From Ferruginibacter sp. (GTDB lineage: Bacteria; Bacteroidota; Bacteroidia; Chitinophagales; Chitinophagaceae), in the NCBI GenBank assembly GCA_025963635.1, contig JAOQAK010000061.1, positions 124,001 to 188,000 on the forward strand: a stretch of DNA of 64,000 nucleotides, written 5' to 3'. Shown here piece after piece: positions 11,635 to 20,320 of the stretch. The translations under genes and the position numbers were made by a program. Under the pieces are notes generated by a model. It worked only from the letters and a program-made list of their open reading frames with translations. It searched no databases and was not told the DNA's origin. Position 1 is the stretch's first letter. Each line of letters opens with the position of its first letter.

Positions 11635-11708
11635 TATCTTCGTACAGGTTTTTCATAGGATATTGGATTTAAAATCAGGACTAGATTTCTATCTCGGTCC
11701 TTTTTTTT
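11635..11708 (+). ncRNA. Candidate small RNA with own promoter-like element and intrinsic terminator
   Basis: TTG-N21-TATCTTCG (near the Bacteroidetes -33/-7 consensus) at 11611-11642, then ~60 nt ending in AGGAC-t-AGAT-ttct-ATCT-cg-GTCCT hairpin plus T8 (11677-11708); the upstream CDS ends ~270 bp earlier. Confidence 0.45.
11677..11708 (+). terminator. Intrinsic terminator
   Basis: AGGAC/GTCCT stem with AGAT/ATCT inner stem followed by TTTTTTTT. Confidence 0.7.
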
Positions 11709-11715
11709 GCCCGCA

Positions 11716-12816
11716 CTATTGCGGAAACAGGGTTTTGTCAATGTTAGGAATGATCCTTAAAGCATTTTTATAATACACTTTTTTCAGAACATCATCTGGT
11801 AAACCCATGCCGTACATTCTCCAGAAAGCATGGTATTTTTTATGATAAGGAAAATATTCATCGGCAGTCTCCAGCACCCGGAAATAGGTTTTATATTCAT
11901 CCGGCACCCAACTGTCTTTGCCAAAAAGAATCCTGTCCTGGTATTTGATAAAAAATTGTTTAGCCATTATGGGCTGCCTGCCTAATTCGGCGATCACTGC
12001 GCCAAATTCTACCACCACATTTGGTAAGCGATCTAATAAACTTCCCAGTTTCATCAAATCATTTGCGTACCAGCCAAAATGGGCGGCTATAAAAGTCGTG
12101 TTGGGATGTTTGGCGAACATGGCATGTTGCTCTTCAATCAGTTTTTCCCACGGCGCAGGATCATTGGCTCCACGCTTGCGGCCGGGATGAGTAACGATTT
12201 CCATCCAGCGTTCATTGTGCTCATCAACAGCATCCCAAAAAGGCTTAGGGTCGGCTGTATGTATCAGTACCGGTATTTTAAGTTCGCCGCATTTTTCCCA
12301 GATTGGATCCAGCCGGTTATCATTTACGGCTACGCGGTTTCCTTTATTGTCTTTTACGGAGAACCCGAGTGTTTTAAATATTTTTAAACCATTCGCACCG
12401 TTTTTTACATCAGCTTCCAATTGTTTAACTGCTTTTTCAGTCCACCCGTTTTCGCCGATTCCTTTAAACTCGATATTCGCAAAAATGATAAACCTGTTCG
12501 GAAAACTTTCCTTCACATGTTGAACGCCGCGGCTGATATTATCGCCTGTTCCACCGCTTAGGTTTACCATCACTTTCATGTTTAATGAATCCATATCGCG
12601 TATTAATAAAGAAAGATCCTGGGTAGGCATACCCCATTGATGATTGTGTACATCGATGAAAGGAAATTTCGCATGATGGGTAAGATGTTCCGGCACAACC
12701 AGCGTAGAAACAGGATCATATTTTTCAAAATCCATTTTTGGGGTTGCCGGCTGCTCCTGTGAAAAAATTGTTCCACTAATTAAAAGACAGGAGAATAAAC
12801 CGATGATAACTTTCAT
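11716..12816 (-). CDS. Amidohydrolase family protein, secreted
   Basis: ORF 366 aa; signal peptide; FIDVHNHQWGM, VLIHTADPKPFWD, FIAAHFGW, ILFGKDSW metal-dependent hydrolase motifs. Confidence 0.82.
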   Translation of the reverse strand: MKVIIGLFSCLLISGTIFSQEQPATPKMDFEKYDPVSTLVVPEHLTHHAKFPFIDVHNHQWGMPTQDLSLLIRDMDSLNMKVMVNLSGGTGDNISRGVQHVKESFPNRFIIFANIEFKGIGENGWTEKAVKQLEADVKNGANGLKIFKTLGFSVKDNKGNRVAVNDNRLDPIWEKCGELKIPVLIHTADPKPFWDAVDEHNERWMEIVTHPGRKRGANDPAPWEKLIEEQHAMFAKHPNTTFIAAHFGWYANDLMKLGSLLDRLPNVVVEFGAVIAELGRQPIMAKQFFIKYQDRILFGKDSWVPDEYKTYFRVLETADEYFPYHKKYHAFWRMYGMGLPDDVLKKVYYKNALRIIPNIDKTLFPQ

Positions 12817-12871
12817 GAGGGAACAGTTAAATGTGTATGAGAGTGATTGTGTTTGTGTTGGAGAGTAGTCT

Positions 12872-12910
12872 TACCCGGTGAGTCACCCCCAAAAGGTGAC
12901 TCACCGGGTA
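12872..12910 (-). terminator. Intrinsic hairpin downstream of polA
   Basis: Perfect 16-bp inverted repeat TACCCGGTGAGTCACC/GGTGACTCACCGGGTA, 7-nt loop, just 3' of the polA stop. Confidence 0.75.
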
Positions 12911-12915
12911 GAAAT

Positions 12916-15771
12916 TTAATGCGCCTCCAGCCAATTTTCGCCCACGCCAATTTCAGCATTGGTGGGTACTTCATTGGGCAATGCGAGTGCCGTTTGCATG
13001 CAATTTAATATGATGGGCTTTATCATTTCTACTTCATCCCTGTGTGCATCAAACACCAATTCATCGTGTACCTGCAACAGCATTTTCGACCTGAAGTTTT
13101 GCTTCGTAAACTCATGATGGATCTTTATCATTGCCAGCTTGATCATATCTGCAGCCGAGCCTTGTACCGGTGAATTAATTGCATTCCTTTCTGCAAAACC
13201 CCTTACGGTAAAATTGGCAGAATTGATATCCCGCAGCCAGCGTTTGCGGCCCATCAGGGTTTCTACATAGCCCGTTTCCTTGGCAAAGTTGATCGTATCA
13301 TCCATATACTTCTGGATGTTGGGAAACTGCTTTTTATAATTGTCAATGATCTCTTTCGCTTCCGATCTTGGTATGCCCAGGTTTTCGGCAAGGCCAAATG
13401 CCCCCTGGCCGTATATGATGCCGAAGTTTACGCTCTTTGCCTTGTACCGCATTTCTTTTGTAACCTCCCCTTCTTCAACATTAAAAACTTTTGCTGCAGT
13501 AGCGGTATGAATATCCTTTCCGGTTTTAAATGCATCGCACATATTTACATCACCGCTGATTGCGGCAACAATGCGTAATTCAATCTGCGAATAATCCGCG
13601 GAAATTAATACATGATCCGCGTCCCGCGGAATAAAGGCTTTTCGAATCTCCCTCCCCCTTTCGGTGCGTACGGGTATATTTTGCAGGTTTGGGTTGGTGC
13701 TGCTAAGTCTGCCGGTTACGGCAACCGCCTGGGCATAACTGGTATGTACCCGGCCCGTTTTTTTATTGATCAGCAGGGGCAATGCATCAATATAAGTGTT
13801 CTTCAATTTTGTCAATTCGCGAAAAGCGAGGATATCATCACATATTTTATTCTGGTGGGCGAGCTTTGCCAGTACATCCTCACCGGTGGCATATTGCCCG
13901 GTTTTAGTTTTTTTTGCTTTGGGATCCAGTTTTAGTTTTTCAAATAAAATTTCCCCCAATTGCTTTGGACTTGCCAGGTTAAACCGCAGCCCAGCCTGCT
14001 CATACACACTTTCCTCGCTTATTTTTGCTTCCACTTCCAGTTGCTTGCTGTATTCATTTAAAAAGGATTGATCAACCCGGATCCCTTCAAATTCCATATC
14101 GGTCAAAACCTTCACTAGTGGATTTTCAACTTCGTAAAATACTTTTTCTACCGACTTGCTTTTCAATTGCGGTAAAAAAACATTCTTCAATTGCAGGGTG
14201 ATGTCCGCATCTTCAGCCGCATACTCCTTTATTTTTTCTACTTCCACTTCCCTCATGTTTCCTTGTCCTTTCCCTTTTTTTCCAATCAACTCCGTAATTG
14301 AAATCGGCATATAACCCAGGTATTTCGCACTCAGGGCATCCATATTTCTTTTTCCCTCCGGCTCCAGCACATAGTGTGCAAGCATGGTATCGAATATATT
14401 GCCCTTTAGTGTAAAACCGTACCACTTCAACATCAGCAGATCATACTTAATATTCTGTCCAACCCAGTTCTTTGATTCGTCATTGAACAACGGCTGAAAT
14501 TTATTCAGCAACTGAAGACAGGCATCTTTATCGGACGGACATGGAACATAATATCCTTCACCCGGGGCAATAGAAAAACTTAAGCCCACCAGGTCGGCAT
14601 CATTGGCATCGATGCCGGTAGTTTCTGTATCAAAGCATATTTCGGATTGGCCAGCCAGTTTAGCGATCAACGCATCAATCTCTTCATCCGAACTTGCCAA
14701 TATATAATTGTGCGGCGTATTGTGTATGTTTTTATCTGCCACCAGGTCATTGCCGGGGGCGTTTGGTCCTTCAACAGGCTTTGATTCTTTAGCTTGCGGC
14801 TGCTCCACCATGTTGCCAAATAAATCCAGTTGGGCACTGGTGGTGATGGTAACGTTGCCAATGGTTTCGGTTGTAATGACTCCAATTTCAACCACCACTT
14901 CATCTCCCAATACCCTCCTGCTCAGTGCCTTAAATTCCAGCTCAATAAACACTTCCTTCAGCGCTTCCCTATTCATTTCCTTTATCCTGAAATTTTCTTC
15001 ATGAAATTCCGTGGGAACATTAGTAATAATCGTTGCCAGTTTTTTACTCATGATGGCAGATTCTTTACCCGCCCTTATTTTTTCTCCCACTGACCCTTTG
15101 ATGTTGTCCGCATTTTCCAATATTTTCTCGAGGGTTCCGTATTCATCTAATAATTTGGCGGCAGTTTTTTCACCAATACCTTTAATGCCTGGGATATTGT
15201 CCACGGCATCACCCATCAGGCCCAAAATATCAATCACCTGGCTAACATCTTTGATTCCCCATTTGGCACATACTTCTGCAGGGCCGAGTATTTCGATCGT
15301 TCCTCCCTGGTATGGCGGTTTATAAATTTTAATATTTTCCGATACCAGCTGGCCATAGTCTTTGTCGGGTGTCACCATAAATACCTCGTACCCCACTTTT
15401 TCAGCCTGCTTTGCCAATGCGCCAATTACGTCATCCGCCTCATAGCCGTCAATCGCTACTACGGGAATATTCATGGCTTCGATGATCCGTTTAATGTCGG
15501 GTATTGCAGACATAATATCTTCAGGAGTTTCCTGGCGGTTCGCTTTGTAATCGGCAAAATCGGTATGCCGTTCAGTAAGGGCGTGCGTATCAAAACACAC
15601 TGCCATGTGAGTAGGCTTCTGGTTAGTGATAAGATCCACCAGGGTGTTCGTAAAACCAAATTGTGCATTGGTATTTCTGCCCTTGCTGGTAATACGTGGA
15701 TTTCGGATCAATGCATAATATGCCCTGAAAACAAGGGCATACGCATCCAGGAGAAATAATTTTTTTTGCAT
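12916..15771 (-). CDS. polA: DNA polymerase I
   Basis: 5'-nuclease domain (MQKKLFLLDAYALVFRAYYAL), 3'-5' exo motif (CFDTETTG), polymerase motifs (ISADYSQIELRIVA, KSVNFGIIYGQGAFGLA, LQVHDELVFD). ORF runs to 15834, but the ATG at 15771 matches the conserved N-terminus. Confidence 0.96.
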   Translation of the reverse strand: MQKKLFLLDAYALVFRAYYALIRNPRITSKGRNTNAQFGFTNTLVDLITNQKPTHMAVCFDTHALTERHTDFADYKANRQETPEDIMSAIPDIKRIIEAMNIPVVAIDGYEADDVIGALAKQAEKVGYEVFMVTPDKDYGQLVSENIKIYKPPYQGGTIEILGPAEVCAKWGIKDVSQVIDILGLMGDAVDNIPGIKGIGEKTAAKLLDEYGTLEKILENADNIKGSVGEKIRAGKESAIMSKKLATIITNVPTEFHEENFRIKEMNREALKEVFIELEFKALSRRVLGDEVVVEIGVITTETIGNVTITTSAQLDLFGNMVEQPQAKESKPVEGPNAPGNDLVADKNIHNTPHNYILASSDEEIDALIAKLAGQSEICFDTETTGIDANDADLVGLSFSIAPGEGYYVPCPSDKDACLQLLNKFQPLFNDESKNWVGQNIKYDLLMLKWYGFTLKGNIFDTMLAHYVLEPEGKRNMDALSAKYLGYMPISITELIGKKGKGQGNMREVEVEKIKEYAAEDADITLQLKNVFLPQLKSKSVEKVFYEVENPLVKVLTDMEFEGIRVDQSFLNEYSKQLEVEAKISEESVYEQAGLRFNLASPKQLGEILFEKLKLDPKAKKTKTGQYATGEDVLAKLAHQNKICDDILAFRELTKLKNTYIDALPLLINKKTGRVHTSYAQAVAVTGRLSSTNPNLQNIPVRTERGREIRKAFIPRDADHVLISADYSQIELRIVAAISGDVNMCDAFKTGKDIHTATAAKVFNVEEGEVTKEMRYKAKSVNFGIIYGQGAFGLAENLGIPRSEAKEIIDNYKKQFPNIQKYMDDTINFAKETGYVETLMGRKRWLRDINSANFTVRGFAERNAINSPVQGSAADMIKLAMIKIHHEFTKQNFRSKMLLQVHDELVFDAHRDEVEMIKPIILNCMQTALALPNEVPTNAEIGVGENWLEAH

Positions 15772-15845
15772 GTGATAAAAGTAAGTATTTAATGTAAAAT
15801 GTAAAAATGCAGCCTCTGCGGGGAGGATAAACATCCTTCTAAACA

Positions 15846-15879
15846 GAAAAGCTATCCCGCTTCAACAGAATAGCTTTTC
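15846..15879 (-). terminator. Intrinsic hairpin downstream of the esterase gene
   Basis: GAAAAGCTAT/ATAGCTTTTC inverted repeat between the 15941 stop and polA start, A/T-rich flank. Confidence 0.5.
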
Positions 15880-15940
15880 CATCTATTAATCAGGGCTTAG
15901 TAACTCCCGGCAGGCTTATTTTGAAGAAAATGGCTTCTGA

Positions 15941-16672
15941 TCAGAATCTTGTATCAATCCATAACGGAAGCATAGCACGCCAGGTTGGCCAGTCGTGTTT
16001 CCATTCACCGCCCCATACACTCAGTTCGTAATTAATGCCTTTATTATAAAGTACGCCTGCAAACCCTTTACCTGCCTCCGGATCTTCATAATCACCGGAG
16101 CCTGTCAGAATATGAATATGGTTGCTTTTGCGTATCTGCTCAAGAATGCCATGGTCTGTAAGGTTCGGCATAAAATGCATTGGCGAATTATAGTACACCT
16201 GTTCGTCAAAATGTCCCTTCGTGTATTCAGTAAGATCATATACTCCACTCATAGCAATTACGCCATTGATCAGGTCGGGACGTTTTAGAAAAAGGTTCAT
16301 GCTATGTAATGCTCCGAGCGATGCTCCTGCAATAATGATGGGTGTATCCCAGGAAGTATTGTTTTTTATAAAAGGAATTACTTCGTTATAAATGTAATGA
16401 TTGAACTGGTTGTGACGGATGGCTTTGTGCTCACCCTGCATTTCATTGTTCATCCAACTTTCCTTATTAATGCTGTCTACGGAAAATACTTTTATCTTGC
16501 CACCGTTGATGTAAGGAGCCAGGTGGTCGATCAGCTGGAAGCGTTCGTATTCTAAATAATCGGCGCCCGCAGTAGGTACCAGCAGCAATGCAAACCCATA
16601 ATCGCCATAAACGGCAATGGGCATTTCCTTTTGCAATGACGGGCTAAACCAATTCGTGATTTGTCTTTTCAT
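15941..16672 (-). CDS. Esterase family protein (alpha/beta hydrolase, esterase D-like)
   Basis: ORF 243 aa; IIAGASLGALHSMNLFLKRPDL nucleophile elbow; GGEWKHDWPTWRAMLP C-terminus. Confidence 0.82.
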   Translation of the reverse strand: MKRQITNWFSPSLQKEMPIAVYGDYGFALLLVPTAGADYLEYERFQLIDHLAPYINGGKIKVFSVDSINKESWMNNEMQGEHKAIRHNQFNHYIYNEVIPFIKNNTSWDTPIIIAGASLGALHSMNLFLKRPDLINGVIAMSGVYDLTEYTKGHFDEQVYYNSPMHFMPNLTDHGILEQIRKSNHIHILTGSGDYEDPEAGKGFAGVLYNKGINYELSVWGGEWKHDWPTWRAMLPLWIDTRF

Positions 16673-16790
16673 AAAAAAAAATGTCTTAATATTGATAATA
16701 CAATTTGGATTTTAACACCGGCAAATGGAGATAAAAGTGTCTTTTTGCAGGGTTAGATGAAAATCGCTCTAAATTATTAAATTCCGTGTT

Positions 16791-18260
16791 ATGATACTAA
16801 AATTAAAATCGTCGCTGGCATTCATCCTCTGTTCAGTCCTGTTTTTTTCATGCCAAAAAGAATATAGCCTTGAAGGACATGTATTGGCAAGTACAGCAGT
16901 ATTTACTTTCGCCGGAACGCCTGGCTCATGCACCAACGCCCTTGTAACCGGCACCTACCAGCCCGGCGTCGCTCTCGGAACCACTAATGTGGCCACCCTT
17001 TCTGTTAATGTTACCACAGCCGGCACCTATACGGTCGTCACCACAACGGTTAATGGCATTGCATTTTCAGGAACAGGCACCTTTTCCTCCACAGGCCTGC
17101 AAACGATTACACTCACTGGTAACGGAACACCTCTTGCCGCCGGAACTTTTTCATATTCTCCGACAACAACAGGCTGTTCATTTCCTGTTACCGTTGCAGG
17201 CACCACCGGATCCGCAGTATTTACCCTAAACGGTGCACCAGGAAACTGTACCGGAGCTACCACCGGCGGCACGTACACCTCAGGAACTGCTTTAGGAGCG
17301 GCTAATACTGCAACCGTGAATGTTAATGTAACCACCATTGGAACTTATAATATTACCACCAACACTGTTAACGGGATTACCTTCAGTGCAGCCGGCACGT
17401 TTAGTGCCACCGGGAACCAGCCGATACAACTCCGCGGATCCGGAACACCCCTGGCTGCGGGTACTTTTAATTATATTCCAGGCGCAACTGGCTGTACTTT
17501 CTCCATTACTGTAACGGGTGGCGCGGGCGCTGCAGTCTTCACTTATGGAGGTGCTCCCAACGCCTGCACCAGTGCCACACCTGCAGGCACTTTTATTACA
17601 GCAGTGCCGTTAACCGCTGCAAACACGGTAACTGTTGGAGTTAATGTAACAACACCCGGCACATATTCTATTTCCACGCCGGTTGTAAATGGGATTTCCT
17701 TTGCAGCTTCCGGAAGTTTCGCAGCTGCAGGAGCTACTACAGTTGTTCTGGTAGGTACGGGCACACCACTCGCCGCGGGTATATTTAATTATATCCCCAC
17801 TAACAACGGTTGTTCTTTCCCTGTTACAGTTGTAGATGGGTTTTTAACGTGTACAATTGACGGAGTTGCCCGAACATTTAACATGGATATCGCCGGAGAT
17901 CGTTCTGGAACAGATACTATAGACGTTACAGGTTATGAAACAGCAGCAGCAAATTCGCCGGTATTCCTTTTAAGAATAGTTAAATCGCCGCTTATCACCA
18001 CTGGAGTTTATAATCGTCCTACCGCTGCTAATCCTACTAATTATGGGGTGGGTGGTTATTTCAATGATGCTACCGTTGCGAATGGCTGGATCACCGCTTT
18101 GTCGACTCAAACGGGACCATTTAGTATAACGGTTTCAACCTTAACTACCACCCCGGCAAGGATAACAGGCACTTTTAGTGGAACGTTATATGATAACAAT
18201 GGAACGGGAACCACAGCAAAAATAATAACGGTCGGACAGTTCAATGTGCCGTACCAGTAA
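16791..18260 (+). CDS. Repeat-containing lipoprotein (three ~106-aa tandem repeats plus C-terminal DUF6252-like domain)
   Basis: SPII signal (FILCSVLFFSCQKEYS); repeats begin AVFTFAGTPGSC, AVFTLNGAPGNC, AVFTYGGAPNAC at nt 16896, 17214 and 17532. Confidence 0.75.
   Translation: MILKLKSSLAFILCSVLFFSCQKEYSLEGHVLASTAVFTFAGTPGSCTNALVTGTYQPGVALGTTNVATLSVNVTTAGTYTVVTTTVNGIAFSGTGTFSSTGLQTITLTGNGTPLAAGTFSYSPTTTGCSFPVTVAGTTGSAVFTLNGAPGNCTGATTGGTYTSGTALGAANTATVNVNVTTIGTYNITTNTVNGITFSAAGTFSATGNQPIQLRGSGTPLAAGTFNYIPGATGCTFSITVTGGAGAAVFTYGGAPNACTSATPAGTFITAVPLTAANTVTVGVNVTTPGTYSISTPVVNGISFAASGSFAAAGATTVVLVGTGTPLAAGIFNYIPTNNGCSFPVTVVDGFLTCTIDGVARTFNMDIAGDRSGTDTIDVTGYETAAANSPVFLLRIVKSPLITTGVYNRPTAANPTNYGVGGYFNDATVANGWITALSTQTGPFSITVSTLTTTPARITGTFSGTLYDNNGTGTTAKIITVGQFNVPYQ
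16896..17849 (+). repeat. Three in-frame tandem repeats, 318 bp each
   Basis: AVFT..G.P..C start positions spaced exactly 318 nt and 318 nt; each ends GTPLAAG.F.Y.P...GC.F.(V/I)TV. Confidence 0.85.
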
Positions 18261-18321
18261 AAATTATCTTGTGTTTAAAGATGTGGTATTGTTTCCAGGT
18301 AAAATCAGTTGATCAAAATAT

Positions 18322-18357
18322 AAATGCCCTTGAGCTTACAATTAACTCAAGGGCATT
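18322..18357. terminator. Bidirectional intrinsic terminator between convergent genes
   Basis: AATGCCCTTGAG / CTCAAGGGCATT inverted repeat between stops at 18260 (+) and 18404 (-). Confidence 0.75.
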
Positions 18358-18403
18358 CAATATTTCAGGTAAATTCAATACAGGCTGAAATCAGCAGGAA
18401 ACA

Positions 18404-19147
18404 TTATGCCACTACACCTTCTTTAATTTCTGTCCAAAGCTCGTGATAACATTTTGCTGCATAGCTGCTGGGGGAAAATTCTTCTATTGGCTGACGGTGG
18501 ATACCCATTTTTTCTACGTCTGATAAATACGGGATGTAATTCTGAAAGAATTTTTTGTCTTTGGTCAAAAGCTCCATGATTTCATTGTGCATGTTCTTTC
18601 TAAGATCGGCCATCGTAAAGAAGCACATCAGTTTGGTGCTGTCCAGTTCTTTTTCTTTGAAATAGTCCTTCACCATATTGTAGGTACGAATGGATAAAGT
18701 AGTGGGGATGATCGGCATTAAAACTACATCCGAAGCCTGGAAAATATTTTCGCTCAACATACTAAAGCCGGGAGGGCAGTCGATAAAAACAAAATCATAC
18801 TCATTTTCGAATTGCCTCAGTATGCTTTTCAACCTGTTTTTATTCCCTTTCATTTCTTCCAGCATAATGTCAAAACTTTTTGCAGAAGCATCAGCAGGAA
18901 TGATCTCAAGGTTTTCATAATTGGTAGACATGATCGCAGTTTCAAGATTAGCATCTTTGCTGACCAGCTTTTTTATTCCCGGAGCGTCCTTGGGCTTTAT
19001 TTTGTAGTAAAACGTTGTGGAGCCCTGGGGATCAATATCCCACAGCAGCGTCTTAAACCCATCCTTTGCTGCCAAATAAGCAAAATTTACACAACTGGCC
19101 GTTTTTCCAACGCCACCTTTCAGGTTATAAAGTGCTACTGTAATCAT
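18404..19147 (-). CDS. ParA family ATPase (orphan)
   Basis: ORF 247 aa; deviant Walker A LKGGVGKTASCVN, DIDPQGSTT, FIDCPPGF. Confidence 0.9.
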   Translation of the reverse strand: MITVALYNLKGGVGKTASCVNFAYLAAKDGFKTLLWDIDPQGSTTFYYKIKPKDAPGIKKLVSKDANLETAIMSTNYENLEIIPADASAKSFDIMLEEMKGNKNRLKSILRQFENEYDFVFIDCPPGFSMLSENIFQASDVVLMPIIPTTLSIRTYNMVKDYFKEKELDSTKLMCFFTMADLRKNMHNEIMELLTKDKKFFQNYIPYLSDVEKMGIHRQPIEEFSPSSYAAKCYHELWTEIKEGVVA

Positions 19148-19445
19148 AAAATATTTTAATTGTTTTAATCAGGTGATGGATACGAAAGATACCAAATTAT
19201 TTAAAAAACCAAGACGGTTCTTTATTCATTTGAAATTTATTTACGGCAATTTCGGGAATTGCATCTTTTTGACTTTGTTTCTATCGGAGAAAGGATGACA
19301 AGGGACCACAACCTGCGTAAAAACAAATCGTAAATTCCCCTCTGTCTTCCATTATTCCGATCAAAATTTCGGGAGAATGATTAAAAAAACGTTGCCCGCA
19401 AACAGTGAAATCGGTAGATTTAATAACTTGTTCAACAATTAAAAT

Positions 19446-20201
19446 ATGACGGACCGCGGAAATAAAGATCAGCGCACATTCGTAATCGGCGATATTCATG
19501 GCGCCTATCAAGCATTACAACAGGTAATAGAAAGAGCAGAGGTAACGGAAAGTGATCAGCTGATCTTTTTAGGAGATTTTGTGGATGGCTGGAGCCAATC
19601 TTTTGAAGTAATTCAATACCTGGTTGGTTTGGAGCAAAGAATGAAATGTGTTTTCATCAAAGGAAATCACGATCTGTGGTGCCAGCATTGGCTGGAAAAG
19701 AAAATTCACAATGAAACGTGGCTGTTCAACGGAGGAAGGGCCACCTTCAAAAGTTACCATCATCAAAGTGAAACGGATAAATTAATTCACCTGCAATTTT
19801 TCCAGCGAATGCTGAATTATTATATTGATGATGAAAACCGGCTCTTCATTCATGCAGGATTTTCTTCATTGCACGGGCCATACATGGAGCATTACAGCAG
19901 TAATTATAGCTGGGATCGTACACTCTGGGAAATGGCGCTGTGTATGGACAAAAGGATAAAAAAGGAATCCGTTTTGTACCCAAAAAGATTAAAACTATTC
20001 AACGAAATTTATATCGGCCATACGCCCACCCTGCGTTTTGATAATTTTGAACCGATGAATGCGGTAAATGTGTGGAATATTGATACTGGCGCAGCGTTCA
20101 ACGGAAGGCTCTCCATCCTGGAGGTCCATACCAAACAATTCTGGCAAAGTGATGTGGTGCAAAATCTATATCCTGATGAACCGGGCAGAAACAGGGATTA
20201 G
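19446..20201 (+). CDS. Metallophosphoesterase (Ser/Thr protein phosphatase-like)
   Basis: ORF 251 aa; VIGDIHGAYQAL, IFLGDFVDGW, FIKGNHDLW, IGHTPT. Confidence 0.9.
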   Translation: MTDRGNKDQRTFVIGDIHGAYQALQQVIERAEVTESDQLIFLGDFVDGWSQSFEVIQYLVGLEQRMKCVFIKGNHDLWCQHWLEKKIHNETWLFNGGRATFKSYHHQSETDKLIHLQFFQRMLNYYIDDENRLFIHAGFSSLHGPYMEHYSSNYSWDRTLWEMALCMDKRIKKESVLYPKRLKLFNEIYIGHTPTLRFDNFEPMNAVNVWNIDTGAAFNGRLSILEVHTKQFWQSDVVQNLYPDEPGRNRD

Positions 20202-20253
20202 AAAGTCCGGCCGGATTGATAATGACAATTGGCAATAAACAATATGCAAGTAA

Positions 20254-20320
20254 CAACCATCAACCATCAACGAACAACCATCAACCATCAACGAACAACC
20301 ATTAACCGTCAACCATCAAC
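20254..20320. repeat. Heptanucleotide tandem array (CAACCAT-type)
   Basis: CAACCAT CAACCAT CAACGAA CAACCAT CAACCAT CAACGAA CAACCAT TAACCGT CAACCAT CAAC. Confidence 0.85.

Noticed and set aside
20254-20320. Possible CRISPR-like array
   Set aside because: 7-bp/21-bp tandem repeats with no spacers, and no cas genes nearby.
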